This document shows positions 18,163-26,144 of a stretch of 64,000 nucleotides of DNA, piece after piece (the first letter of the stretch is position 1; each line of letters starts with the position of its first letter). The notes beneath the pieces were generated by a model, which was given only the letters and a program-made list of their open reading frames with translations, made no database searches and had not been told where the DNA came from. This stretch comes from an uncultured Adlercreutzia sp. Its GTDB lineage: Bacteria; Actinomycetota; Coriobacteriia; Coriobacteriales; Eggerthellaceae. The position numbers and the translations under genes were made by a program. The stretch is from contig NZ_CAUASN010000008.1 of the NCBI RefSeq assembly GCF_958431955.1, positions 1 to 64,000 of the forward strand, written 5' to 3'.

Positions 18163-18196
18163 AAGGCCCTCCGGCGGGTAGCTGCCAGAGGGCCTT
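18163..18196 (+). terminator. Terminator-like hairpin after the C69 dipeptidase
   Basis: AAGGCCCTC (18163-18171) pairs with GAGGGCCTT (18188-18196) around a 16-nt loop. There is no good T-run after it, so it is a weak intrinsic terminator at best. The preceding 150 bp are GC-rich with short repeated GCAGGCACCGGGCGCC-like words and no gene. Confidence 0.5.
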
Positions 18197-18251
18197 ATCG
18201 CTTAGCATGGGCCTCATCATTTACGCACCGTCAACGAGCAAAGGAGCAGCC

Positions 18252-19268
18252 ATGCCCATGAATCCCGTGGTTCAGGCCGTTATCAAGGCCATCACGCTCG
18301 TGCAGCCCGACGTGGCTTCCTCGTGGGACGCCCAGCGCAAGGTGGAAGATGCCGCTGGCAAGCTCACCATCGCCGACCCGCGCTGCCGCATCGACGAGAT
18401 CACTGCCACCGCCGACGACGGCTACGAGATACCCCTGCGCGTGTTCACCCCGCTCGACATCGACTTCTCGCTGAAGTCGGGTCTGCACGTGAACGAGGAT
18501 CATCGCGGCACCATCCTGTATATGCACGGCGGCGGCTGGGCCAATGGCGACGTGGACTTCTACAGCGACGCCTGCATGCGCACGGCGCTGAAGCTGGAGC
18601 GGCGCGTCATCGCCGTGGACTATCGCCGCAGCCCCGAGTGCCGCTTCCCCGTGCCGCTGGAGGACTGCTACGCCGTGGCCCGCCAGCTGTTCGCCGGCGC
18701 GCTCATTCCCGATGCCGACCCCGAGCATATCGTGCTCATGGGCGACTCGGCCGGCGGCAACCTCACGGCTGGGGTGAGCCTTCTGGCCCGCGAGCGCGGC
18801 GACTTCACGCCCCACACGCAGATTCTGCTGTACCCGCTCACCTACAACGACCACAGCGAGAACACCTTGTTCGACTCGGTGCGCGACAACGGCGAGGACT
18901 ACATCCTCACCCGCCGGGCCATCGTGGACTACATCGAGCTGTACCTGCGCACGCCCGAGGACTTCCACGATTCCCGCTTCGCGCCGCTCATCGCCTCGTC
19001 TTTGGCCAACATGCCCCGCACTCTCGTCATCACCGCCGAGTACGACCCCTTGCGCGACGAGGGCGAGGCCTTCGCGGCCCGGCTCGACGCCGAGGGCAAC
19101 GAGGTGGCCTGCTTCCGCATGACCGACGGGGTGCACGGCTACTTCCTGTACCCCTCGGTGCTCTCGCTCGTACGCGACACCTACCGCCTCATCGCGCACT
19201 TCCTCGACGGCGACCCCATTCCCACTGAAGGCAAGCTCCCATGGCTGACGCTTCTTGGTACCGACTAG
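18252..19268 (+). CDS. Alpha/beta hydrolase, HSL/acetyl-esterase type
   Basis: A 338-residue esterase/lipase of the hormone-sensitive-lipase family. It shows the oxyanion-hole motif HGGGW, the nucleophile elbow GDSAGGN, the acidic residue in EYDPLRDEG and the histidine in DGVHGYF, a complete triad in family order. The ATG at 18252 follows AAGGAG. The next gene starts 28 bp before this one stops, and a third overlaps that by 4 bp, so all three are one tightly coupled operon. Esterase plus acyltransferase suggests making or editing an ester or amide on a small molecule or lipid; the substrate is not evident. Confidence 0.88.
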   Translation: MPMNPVVQAVIKAITLVQPDVASSWDAQRKVEDAAGKLTIADPRCRIDEITATADDGYEIPLRVFTPLDIDFSLKSGLHVNEDHRGTILYMHGGGWANGDVDFYSDACMRTALKLERRVIAVDYRRSPECRFPVPLEDCYAVARQLFAGALIPDADPEHIVLMGDSAGGNLTAGVSLLARERGDFTPHTQILLYPLTYNDHSENTLFDSVRDNGEDYILTRRAIVDYIELYLRTPEDFHDSRFAPLIASSLANMPRTLVITAEYDPLRDEGEAFAARLDAEGNEVACFRMTDGVHGYFLYPSVLSLVRDTYRLIAHFLDGDPIPTEGKLPWLTLLGTD

Positions 19269-20617
19269 ACAACGTCGGGAAGTTCTACGCCGCCCAGGCC
19301 GGTGGGAACACCCAAACCATCTTCCGCATCGCCGCCACCATGGCCGACGAGGTGGATGCCGACGCCCTGCAGCGGGCACTCGACGCGGCCGTGGCGCTCT
19401 TCCCCGGCTTCAACGTGTGCCTGAGAAACGGCCTGTTCTGGCACTACCTGGTGCCCGCGCCCAACCCGCCGCGCGTCGAGCCCGAGGTGCTGCCGGTGTG
19501 CTACAACCTGCACGCCGACCCCTCGAGCGTGCTCTTCCGCGTCACCTACCACGCCCGGCGCATCAACGTGGAGGTGTCCCATATCATCTCCGACGGCCGC
19601 GGTACCTTGGAGTTCGTGAAGGCGCTGCTCGCGGCCTACGTGGAAGCGCGATACGGGGCGCCCGCAGCACCTGCGCCTTATGCCGGCACCGAGGCGTCGA
19701 AGACCGAGGACAGCTTCTCGGCCCACTACGACCGCGCGGCCGCCGGCACCGACGCGCAGCCTCAGGTGTTCCACCTCACGGGATGGAAGAACGCCGACGA
19801 CCCCGTCTACCTGGAGCTGCACTACCCCGCCGATGCCGTGCACGCCGCTGCCAAGGCCGCGGGCGCCACGGTGACGAGCTACCTCATCGCGGCGGTCATC
19901 TGCGCCCTGCGCCGCGAGATGCACGGCGCCGAGCGCGAGCGCGCCATCCATATGGACGTGCCCGTGGACCTGCGCGCGCTCTTCGGGTCCACCACCCTGC
20001 GCAACTTCTTCGGCCTGGCCTACGTCACCTACGTACCGGGAGATGCCGACGAGCCTGTGGCCGTCATAGCCGCCGAGGTGCAGCAGCAGCTGGCTGCCGG
20101 CACCCAGCCGGCGTCGCTCAAGCGCCGGGTGATGCGCATGGTGAAGCTGGAGAAGAACCCGCTCGTGCGCGCGGTGCCGCTCATCGTGAAGGATGCGGCG
20201 CTGGGATTCGCCGCCTGGCGGGCCACCCGCGAGGTGACCTGCACCGTATCCAGCCTGGGCCGCGTGCAGCTGGACGACGCGGTGGCCCCCTACGTGGAGG
20301 GCATCAGCGCGCTCACCTCGCCGGCCGGGCTGAACTTCATCCTGTGCACCTGCGGAAACGACCTGTGCATCGGCATATCGAGCCGCTTCGTGAGCCTGCG
20401 GACGGCACGCCACCTGGTGGATGTGCTAGCCGCCGAAGGCCTGCACGGCTGGGCGGCCCTCAACAAGGACGACGCGCAGGTAGATGCGGCTCTGCGGGAA
20501 TCGGCGCTGGAGGACCGCCTCGCCGCCATCGGCGCCACTTGGCGTGATCACGCAGGCCGTGCCCCCGCCCGCGATCAGGGACGGGTGGAAGTGCGCGCGA
20601 AGGGAGGCCGCTCATGA
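19241..20617 (+). CDS. Condensation-domain-like acyltransferase (HxxxDG)
   Basis: A 458-residue protein of the chloramphenicol-acetyltransferase/condensation superfamily, close in layout to alcohol acetyltransferases and PapA-like enzymes. The catalytic motif HIISDGRG (HxxxDG) lies near residue 110, and a second-half segment AALFGSTTLRNFFGLAYVTY matches the conserved core. These enzymes transfer an acyl group from a CoA or carrier-protein thioester to a hydroxyl or amine. It overlaps the esterase gene by 28 bp and the zinc-ribbon gene by 4 bp. No carrier protein or adenylation domain is nearby, so an acyl-CoA donor is more likely than a synthetase system. Confidence 0.8.
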   Translation: MADASWYRLDNVGKFYAAQAGGNTQTIFRIAATMADEVDADALQRALDAAVALFPGFNVCLRNGLFWHYLVPAPNPPRVEPEVLPVCYNLHADPSSVLFRVTYHARRINVEVSHIISDGRGTLEFVKALLAAYVEARYGAPAAPAPYAGTEASKTEDSFSAHYDRAAAGTDAQPQVFHLTGWKNADDPVYLELHYPADAVHAAAKAAGATVTSYLIAAVICALRREMHGAERERAIHMDVPVDLRALFGSTTLRNFFGLAYVTYVPGDADEPVAVIAAEVQQQLAAGTQPASLKRRVMRMVKLEKNPLVRAVPLIVKDAALGFAAWRATREVTCTVSSLGRVQLDDAVAPYVEGISALTSPAGLNFILCTCGNDLCIGISSRFVSLRTARHLVDVLAAEGLHGWAALNKDDAQVDAALRESALEDRLAAIGATWRDHAGRAPARDQGRVEVRAKGGRS

Positions 20618-20937
20618 GGCACTGCGACCGCTGCAACCTGGACTACGCCGGCGACCTGGCCCGCTGCGCCCTGTGCGGCGCTCCGCTTCGGGGCGAGGCT
20701 ACCCCATCGCCCTTCCCCGTGGCGGCGTGGCAGCGCTTCCATCGCACCGTGCACCGGGCGCTTATCCTGGTGATTCTCGCCTCGCTCGTCGTGGCGGCCA
20801 TCGTGTGCGCCGCCTTCGGTCTGCCGGGCCTCCTCATCGCGCTCGCCGCGGGCATTGCCGCCTTCATCGTCGTGAAGCTTTTGCTCACCCAAGGGCCCTT
20901 GGGCACCAAGCTCGCGAAGTTCTTCTCCATTCGCTGA
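20614..20937 (+). CDS. Zinc-ribbon membrane protein (DUF6320-like)
   Basis: A 107-residue protein. Residues 4-23 carry a zinc ribbon (CDRC ... CALC), followed by two strongly hydrophobic segments (about 48-70 and 72-92) and a basic tail. It starts in the ATGA overlap with the acyltransferase gene. It is probably a membrane-bound accessory that anchors or regulates the two enzymes before it. The association with an esterase and an alcohol-acetyltransferase-like protein recalls DUF6320 proteins, though this one is shorter than I would expect for that family. Confidence 0.65.
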   Translation: MRHCDRCNLDYAGDLARCALCGAPLRGEATPSPFPVAAWQRFHRTVHRALILVILASLVVAAIVCAAFGLPGLLIALAAGIAAFIVVKLLLTQGPLGTKLAKFFSIR

Positions 20938-20962
20938 GAGAACGCCAGGCGGCCCCGCAACC

Positions 20963-21745
20963 CTACCCCAGCGTGGGCGTTCCCAGCACGGCCAGCACGA
21001 CGGCGGCCGCCAGCACGAGCGCGCACACGGCCAGCGCGCCCCAGTCGCCGGCACGCAGCGGGTAGTCCTTGTAGCCGCTCTCGCGGGTGCGCAGGTTGAA
21101 GCCGCGCACCTCGGCGGCGATGGCGGCCGAGTTCGTCTTGCGCACCGAGCTCACCAGCAGCGGCACGCACAGCGGAATCATGAGCCGCACCTTCTTCACG
21201 AGCGACCCGTCGAATTCCACACCCCGGGCCGTCTGGGCCTCCATGATGCCGGCCATGTCGTTCATGAACACGGGGATGAAGTGCACCGTGCTCGTGAAGG
21301 TGAAGGCGTACTTGTAGGGCACGTGCAGCTGCTTCACCGCCGAATTCGTGATGTCGTTCATCTTCGTCACGTAGAACACGAGGAACAGGGGAATGGCCGC
21401 CGCCATGAGCCGCACGATCACCGTGAGGGCCGCCAGCAGGCTGCCCGTGCCGACATAGCCCCAGGGCAGGGGCACGAGCGGCGTACCGTGGGGTGTGGTG
21501 AGCAGGATGACCACCGCCAGGATGAGCGAGAACGCGAACACCGCCTTGCACAGCCCCGCTGTCTCGCGGCCGAGCCCGCAAGAGACGGCCATGGCAAGCG
21601 CTGCTGCCAACAGCACGAGCAGGAACACCAGGTTGCTCGTCACGAAGCAGGCGATGGCGAACAGCACGGCACCGATGAGCTTCGCGCAGGGGTTCATGCG
21701 GTGCAGAAAGCTGTCCCCCGGCACGTATTCCAGAAACTTCGCCAT
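20963..21745 (-). CDS. ecfT: ECF transporter transmembrane T component
   Basis: A 260-residue EcfT protein with about six membrane segments and the coupling motif region around ARGVEFDGSLVKKVRLMIPLCVPLL, which holds the A-R-G pattern that contacts the ATPases. It converts ATP hydrolysis into the toppling of the substrate-binding S component. It is last in the operon S-A-A-T and starts on the last base of the preceding ATPase gene (21745). Its stop lies 25 bp from the stop of the convergent zinc-ribbon gene, with no clear terminator between. Confidence 0.92.
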   Translation of the reverse strand: MAKFLEYVPGDSFLHRMNPCAKLIGAVLFAIACFVTSNLVFLLVLLAAALAMAVSCGLGRETAGLCKAVFAFSLILAVVILLTTPHGTPLVPLPWGYVGTGSLLAALTVIVRLMAAAIPLFLVFYVTKMNDITNSAVKQLHVPYKYAFTFTSTVHFIPVFMNDMAGIMEAQTARGVEFDGSLVKKVRLMIPLCVPLLVSSVRKTNSAAIAAEVRGFNLRTRESGYKDYPLRAGDWGALAVCALVLAAAVVLAVLGTPTLG

Positions 21746-22599
21746 TATCCGATCGCCTCCACTTCCACCGCCGTCGCTTCCACACCGCGCGCCGCGGCCA
21801 CAGCCTCCACCATCTGGGGCACCGTGTCGGCCTTGGCCACGGCCTTGGAGCAGCCCTCATCGCGCCCGAGGATCATGGACACCTCGGTCACCTGCGGCGG
21901 CAGGATGTGGGCCTCCTTCAGCACGCGCCCGTCGCGCAGCACGTCGAAGGTGGCGCCGTCGGCCACCACCTGCCCGGCAGTCATGGCGATCACGCGGCGC
22001 GCGAAGTCGCCCACCACTTCCATGTCGTGGCACACCATGATGACGGTCGTGCCGCTCTCGTTCAGCTCGCGCACCACGTCCATCACCTTCACGCACTCGC
22101 GGAAGTCGAGGCCGGTGGTCGGCTCGTCCAGAATGATGGTCGGCGGCGCGAGCACGATGATGGAGGCGAGCGCCAGAAGCTGCCGCGTGCCGCGATTCAG
22201 CAGGTAAGGCTCGGCATCGGCGTCGAAGCCGAAGCGCTCGATGATCGCGTCCACGCGCTTCTCGGCTTCCGGCCCCTCTTCGCCGAGCGCCTTGAAGCCG
22301 AAGAGCAGCTCCTCGCGCACGGTATTGCAGCAGATCTGCCGATCGGGGTTCTGGAAGAGGAAGCCGATGCGCCGCGCCAGCTCGCTCGTCTTCAACGCGG
22401 TGGTGGGCACGCCGTCCACGAGCACCTCGCCAGCCGTGGGCTTCAGAAGCCCATTGGCCAAGCGCATGGTGGTCGACTTCCCCGCGCCGTTGGTGCCCAC
22501 GAAGGCCACGAAGTCGCCGTCGTTCACCGTGAAGCTCACGTCGTTCAGCACGGCGAGCTCCCCGTCGTAGGAGGCTGACACGTTCTTGAACTCGATCAT
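21745..22599 (-). CDS. ECF transporter ATPase (second A component)
   Basis: A 284-residue ABC ATPase with Walker A (GTNGAGKSTTMRL), Q-loop (FLFQNPDRQIC), and Walker B (TIILDEPTTGLD). The signature position reads LLNRGTRQLLALASI instead of LSGGQ, so the canonical signature is degenerate; the partner ATPase has an intact one. It overlaps the upstream ATPase by 4 bp and abuts ecfT. Together the two ATPases drive the ECF transporter. Confidence 0.92.
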   Translation of the reverse strand: MIEFKNVSASYDGELAVLNDVSFTVNDGDFVAFVGTNGAGKSTTMRLANGLLKPTAGEVLVDGVPTTALKTSELARRIGFLFQNPDRQICCNTVREELLFGFKALGEEGPEAEKRVDAIIERFGFDADAEPYLLNRGTRQLLALASIIVLAPPTIILDEPTTGLDFRECVKVMDVVRELNESGTTVIMVCHDMEVVGDFARRVIAMTAGQVVADGATFDVLRDGRVLKEAHILPPQVTEVSMILGRDEGCSKAVAKADTVPQMVEAVAAARGVEATAVEVEAIG

Positions 22600-23435
22600 G
22601 CGAGCACCTCCTTCAGCGCTGCGGCGGCCCCGGCCACGTTGCGCACCGTCGGGCCGTCGTAGAGCCCCTGGGCGCCCAGGGCGTTCATGAGCGTGGTGGC
22701 CCGCGGCACGTTCACGCCGAGGGCCAGCAGTTCGTCGGAATGGGCCAGCACCGCATCGGGCGTATCGGCGAAGCGGATGCGCCCCTCGTCCACAATGACG
22801 AGCATGTCGGCATAATCGGACAGAAGCGCGATCTTCTGCTCCACCACCACGACGGTGGTACCGTGTTCGCGAGCATAGCGGGCAAGCAGGTCGAACACGG
22901 CCACCGACGAGGCCGGGTCCAGTTCGGCGGTGGGCTCGTCCAGCACGAGCACGCGCGGCTGCAGGGCGATGACCGAGGCCACGGCCACCTTCTGCTTCTG
23001 GCCGCCCGACAAGCTGTCGATGGTACGGTCGCGCAAGTCAGCGATGCCCATGGCGGCAAGCGCCTCGTCCACTCGCGTGGGAATCTCGTCCTTGGGTACC
23101 GCGAAGTTCTCAAGGCCGTAGAGGATCTCGTCTTCCACCACCGTGGACACCATCTGCGAGTCGATGTCCTGGCAGACGCTCCCCACCACCCGCGAGATGT
23201 CGGTGAGCGACGCCTCCACGGTATCGAGTCCTTCCACGGTCACCGACCCGTAGAAGTCGCCCGGGTAGCAGTGCGGGATGATGCCGTTGATGGCGTAGGT
23301 GAGGGTAGACTTCCCGCTGCCCGCGGCCCCGGTGATGCCCACGAAGCACCCATCGGGAATGGAGAGCGTGATGTCGCGCACCACCGGCGCCTCCCCCTCC
23401 CGATACCGAAAGCTGAACTCATCGAACTGGATCAT
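22596..23435 (-). CDS. ECF transporter ATPase (first A component)
   Basis: A 279-residue ABC ATPase with Walker A (GAAGSGKSTLTYAI), Q-loop region (VGSVCQDIDSQMV), an intact signature (DSLSGGQKQKVAVAS) and Walker B (VLVLDEPTAELD). The canonical signature here pairs with the degenerate one in the next gene, which suggests a heterodimer with one full-strength ATP site. It lies 24 bp after the S-component gene and overlaps the next ATPase by 4 bp. Confidence 0.93.
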   Translation of the reverse strand: MIQFDEFSFRYREGEAPVVRDITLSIPDGCFVGITGAAGSGKSTLTYAINGIIPHCYPGDFYGSVTVEGLDTVEASLTDISRVVGSVCQDIDSQMVSTVVEDEILYGLENFAVPKDEIPTRVDEALAAMGIADLRDRTIDSLSGGQKQKVAVASVIALQPRVLVLDEPTAELDPASSVAVFDLLARYAREHGTTVVVVEQKIALLSDYADMLVIVDEGRIRFADTPDAVLAHSDELLALGVNVPRATTLMNALGAQGLYDGPTVRNVAGAAAALKEVLA

Positions 23436-23459
23436 AGCTGCTCTTCCTCAATAGCTTAC

Positions 23460-24074
23460 TTACTTCTTCAGGACCTTCTTCAGGGGCACGGCGAGCACCT
23501 GAACGAAGATGCAGTTGAACGTGGCAGTGCCCAGCACGATGGCCACGTAGGCCGCCATGGCCACGGCGAAGTCGCCGCCCACGGACACCACGTTGATGTA
23601 GACGGACAGCGCCGCGAACGTGAAGCCAGACACGCAGGTGGAGATGAAGGTGTTCACGAGCGGATTGATGTCCAGCTTGCCACCGATCTTCATGGGCACG
23701 TGGATGAGCAGGCCGCAGGCGAGCGCACCCAGAAGCTCCGAGGGGATGTTGAGCAGCGGCGTGGCGTTCAGCATCGGGATCTGGCACACCAGACCGGCGA
23801 TAAGGCCGATGGCAAGCGACTGGGCCACGTTCGGGCGAATGATGATGATGGCCAGGCAGTAGGCGGCGATGATGAAGTTCGGCTTCATGCCGAAGGAGGC
23901 GAGCAGGCTGCCCACGGTCAGCTTCAGCACGGCACCGGCGGCCAGAAGCACGGCCACCAGGATGAGGTCCTGCACCTGCAGTCCCTTCTTCTCGGTCGCG
24001 GCAACGGTGCGCTTGGCGCCGGCGGCCTGGACGGGAGCATTCTCAGCGTCGGCGGTCATACGGAGTTCTGCCAT
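23460..24074 (-). CDS. ECF transporter S component, TrpP-like (tryptophan)
   Basis: A 204-residue membrane protein with about six hydrophobic segments after a 35-residue polar N-terminus. The stretch LLASFGMKPNFIIAAYCLAIIIIRP recalls the GMKPDF segment of TrpP tryptophan transporters. It is the first gene of an S-A-A-T operon. Its leader carries a T-box with a UGG (Trp) specifier, and the upstream genes make aromatic amino acid precursors. The substrate is therefore inferred to be tryptophan. Family resemblance alone would support only an ECF S component of uncertain substrate. Confidence 0.8.
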   Translation of the reverse strand: MAELRMTADAENAPVQAAGAKRTVAATEKKGLQVQDLILVAVLLAAGAVLKLTVGSLLASFGMKPNFIIAAYCLAIIIIRPNVAQSLAIGLIAGLVCQIPMLNATPLLNIPSELLGALACGLLIHVPMKIGGKLDINPLVNTFISTCVSGFTFAALSVYINVVSVGGDFAVAMAAYVAIVLGTATFNCIFVQVLAVPLKKVLKK

Positions 24075-24189
24075 GTCAATCAGTCCTTTCTCGGGCGGCT
24101 TCCTTACCGCCCCTCGTGCTCGCGCCTGCGAGCGTTTCCTGTGTCAGCAATTGCCCCGTATCCGACGCCTTGAGAGGTTCCCGGCTTTC

Positions 24190-24495
24190 CCCAACAAAAA
24201 GGGATCTGTCCTTTGCTTAAAGGACAGATCCCTTGATCTGCGGTGCCACCTTTAATTGATCCGCCGAAGCGAACCCTCTCACGAACGGGCCATCACCCGC
24301 TCTGCCTTTAACGCAGGCTCACGGTCCAGATACTCGGCCTCGCCGGAACAAACGGCGGTGGGCCTTTCCCCTTTCCCTCGGCGATCCATTTACCCTCTGG
24401 CGTTCTGCGGGAATCTCAGCTGCGCCCGCTCTCTGTGAGTGCCCGGATGGCTTGATCTTCGCCTCATCGGTTTAAGGTATATTCAATTGCTGGGT
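24190..24495 (-). promoter_or_regulatory. T-box riboswitch, tryptophan specifier (UGG)
   Basis: The minus-strand leader of the ECF operon is a complete T-box. Stem I has the AGAGAG ... GCTGAGA distal elements and ends with a basal helix GGCGA/TCGCC. The specifier loop reads AAATGGA directly before that helix, giving codon UGG (24386-24388) followed by A. The antiterminator has the T-box sequence AAAGGTGGCACCGCAG (24238-24253). Its TGGC bulge would pair with a GCCA tRNA end, which fits tRNA-Trp with discriminator G. An intrinsic terminator follows. Uncharged tRNA-Trp should turn the transporter on. A likely promoter (TTGCGC, then TAAAGT) lies just upstream of 24495. Confidence 0.88.
24196..24232 (-). 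terminator. T-box regulatory terminator
   Basis: A perfect 14-bp stem, GGGATCTGTCCTTT (24201-24214) with AAAGGACAGATCCC (24219-24232), and a 4-nt loop. The minus strand then reads TTTTT (24196-24200). It is mutually exclusive with the antiterminator that uses 24238-24253. Confidence 0.88.
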
Positions 24496-24586
24496 CGTAC
24501 TTTAGCACAGAAATCTGAGCGCGCAACCCCTCAATTTCCCCACCATCCGCCAACGGCCCACCCACATCACCACCCTTTCGGGAAAG

Positions 24587-24620
24587 CGAAAAGCCCACCT
24601 CGCGCAAAGCGAGATGGGCT
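24587..24620 (-). terminator. Intrinsic terminator after the DAHP synthase gene
   Basis: AGCCCACCTCGC (24592-24603) pairs with GCGAGATGGGCT (24609-24620), a 12-bp stem with one wobble. The minus strand continues with TTTTCGCTTT. It separates the aro operon from the T-box-controlled transporter operon, so they are separate transcripts. Confidence 0.8.
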
Positions 24621-24652
24621 TCCAGGCAGCAATGCGCAACAGCGGAAAGCTG

Positions 24653-25456
24653 CTACACGATCTTCTTTCCCAGGACGGCGGCCAGGTCGCGCAGCTCGGC
24701 GATGAGCTCGCGGAACTGGGCCGGCGTCAACTGCTGGGGGCCATCGGAAAGGGCCACCGGCGGGTTCGGGTGCACCTCGATCATGAGCGAGTCGGCACCG
24801 GCGGCCACCGCCGCCTTGGCCAGGCTCGGCACCAAATCGCGCTGGCCGGCCGGATGCGATACATCGATGCACACCGGGTACAGCGACTGCTTGTGGATGA
24901 CCGGCACCGCCGCGATGTCCAGCGTGAAGCGCGTGGCCGTCTCGAAGGTGCGGATGCCGCGCTCGCACAGCACCACGTTGGTGTTGCCATGGTCGGTGAT
25001 GTAGTCGGTAGCGGCCAGCCACTCGGCAATGGTGCCCGCGAAACCGCGCTTGTACAGCACCATCTGGTGCGTGTCGGCGGTCACCTCGCCGATCTTCTTC
25101 AGCAGGCTGAAGTTCTGGAAGTTGCGGGCGCCCACCTGCAGGCCGTCCACGTAGTCGGCCACCAGCTGGCAGTGGGCCGAGTCCATTACCTCGGTCAGCG
25201 TCTTTAAACCGTAGGTGTCGCCGGCATTCTTCATGATCTTCAGCGCCTCTTCACCGAGACCCTGGAAGGAATGCGGGTTGGTGCGGGGCTTGAACGCGCC
25301 GCCGCGAATCCAGGTGAGCCCCAGATCGGCGATGCACTCAGCCACCTCGTTGAACTGCTCGGCAGATTCCACCGAGCAGGGGCCGGCGTAGATGGTGATC
25401 TCGTCGGTGCGCTGCCCCAGATCGGGAAGAGGGGCGATTTTCACTTCTTCGCTCAT
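24653..25456 (-). CDS. aroF: 3-deoxy-7-phosphoheptulonate (DAHP) synthase
   Basis: A 267-residue DAHP synthase of the short class I-beta type (related to KDO8P synthase). It condenses phosphoenolpyruvate with erythrose 4-phosphate, the first step of the shikimate pathway. Diagnostic segments are IYAGPCSVES, RGGAFKPRTNPHSFQGLG, LQVGARNFQNFSLLK and HPAGQRDLVPSLAKAAVAAGADSLMIEVHPNP. It has no N-terminal ferredoxin-like regulatory domain, so feedback may act through the chorismate mutase encoded just upstream, whose gene overlaps by 4 bp (ATGA). Fused or coupled AroQ-DAHP synthase arrangements are known. Confidence 0.94.
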   Translation of the reverse strand: MSEEVKIAPLPDLGQRTDEITIYAGPCSVESAEQFNEVAECIADLGLTWIRGGAFKPRTNPHSFQGLGEEALKIMKNAGDTYGLKTLTEVMDSAHCQLVADYVDGLQVGARNFQNFSLLKKIGEVTADTHQMVLYKRGFAGTIAEWLAATDYITDHGNTNVVLCERGIRTFETATRFTLDIAAVPVIHKQSLYPVCIDVSHPAGQRDLVPSLAKAAVAAGADSLMIEVHPNPPVALSDGPQQLTPAQFRELIAELRDLAAVLGKKIV

Positions 25457-25734
25457 ACGGACGGCGTCTCCTTACTCACTCGAAGGATGGTCTCGTAAAT
25501 GGCGCGAAGGTACTCGTTGTAGAGCGGACCTTCGTTGTAAGAGGCGATCTTGGCGAAGATCTCCTCCTCGCGGCGGGCGTCATAAAGACCCATGTGGGCA
25601 TCGGGCTTAAGCCCGCGAATGACCAGAGAATGGCTGGCGCGCTTGTTCAGAAGCGCCACGAGCTGACGATCGATCTCGTCGATCTTCTCGCGATGCTTCT
25701 CGATCTCCGCCAGGGCGCTGGTTTCGTCTGACAT
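25453..25734 (-). CDS. AroQ-type chorismate mutase
   Basis: A 93-residue all-helical AroQ chorismate mutase, which converts chorismate to prephenate. The pattern IEKHREKIDEIDRQLVALLNKRASHSLVIRGLK ... YDARREEEIFAKIASYNEGPL ... IYETILRVSKE matches the family, with the conserved Arg (helix 1), Arg-x-x-x-Glu and C-terminal residues. A ribosome-binding site AGGAAAGGAATT precedes the ATG. It is translationally coupled to DAHP synthase, and the two may form a complex that makes DAHP synthase sensitive to prephenate or aromatic amino acids (known in other bacteria; inference here). Confidence 0.9.
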   Translation of the reverse strand: MSDETSALAEIEKHREKIDEIDRQLVALLNKRASHSLVIRGLKPDAHMGLYDARREEEIFAKIASYNEGPLYNEYLRAIYETILRVSKETPSV

Positions 25735-25825
25735 CGCAATTCCTTTCCTGAACCAAAAGCTTTAACGAGCGTGGCCGCATCCCCCTGCAGGCAAACGGCC
25801 CTCGTGTGCGCACCATAATAGCAAA

Positions 25826-25847
25826 GACCCCCGCACGAGCAGGGGTC
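25826..25847 (-). promoter_or_regulatory. Hairpin in the leader of the chorismate mutase operon
   Basis: GACCCC (25826-25831) pairs with GGGGTC (25842-25847). On the minus strand the stem is followed by TTTGCTATTA. It lies about 90 bp upstream of the chorismate mutase ATG, so it may act as a weak attenuator of the aro operon. The short T-run makes this uncertain. Confidence 0.4.
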
Positions 25848-25927
25848 GAAGGGAAAATTATGCATAGAAGCCCCCAATGAACAGCCATCGGCAAAAGCGA
25901 GCGAGCACCGCAATTCAATGCGGCCGC

Positions 25928-26029
25928 TTCGGCCATCGCCATAGGGAAGGGATTCAGCCATCGTCGCAAGGGGCCACTTCGACCATCCCCGTAGGAGGGT
26001 CAGCTTCGACCGTCCCCGTAGGGGGCGGC
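25928..26029. repeat. Degenerate 25-bp tandem repeat, four units
   Basis: Four units begin with TTC at 25928, 25953, 25978 and 26005 (25, 25, 27 and 25 bp), with a partial fifth from 26030. The consensus is roughly TTCRRCCATCSYCGTAGGG plus a GC-rich end. The unit length is not a multiple of three, so it is not a coding repeat. Confidence 0.7.
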
Positions 26030-26144
26030 TTCAGCCGCCCCAAACCCCCGACCCCCACATATCACCCATGTCGGCATATCTGCGCCAACCAACACCCGCC
26101 CCCCCACGACATCAACCGCGCAAGCAGAACGTCCTGCCGGGCGT

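Larger units (their letters stand above)
25735..26144. other. Gene-free intergenic region upstream of the aro operon
   Basis: This 410-bp region holds the leader of the chorismate mutase/DAHP synthase operon, a hairpin at 25826-25847, and a 25-bp degenerate tandem repeat (25928-26029). Open frames here lack ribosome-binding sites and family similarity. The bases just before 26145 belong to the 3' side of the DUF308 gene. Confidence 0.6.

Noticed and set aside
25647..25961. Possible leader peptide with Phe and Tyr codons (from an ATG near 25862) before the chorismate mutase gene
   Set aside because: It contains only a few scattered aromatic codons, has no stop before the structural gene, and the hairpin lies inside it and not after it, unlike true attenuator peptides.
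25928..26029. CRISPR array
   Set aside because: Units are contiguous and degenerate, with no spacers of constant length and no cas genes in the window.
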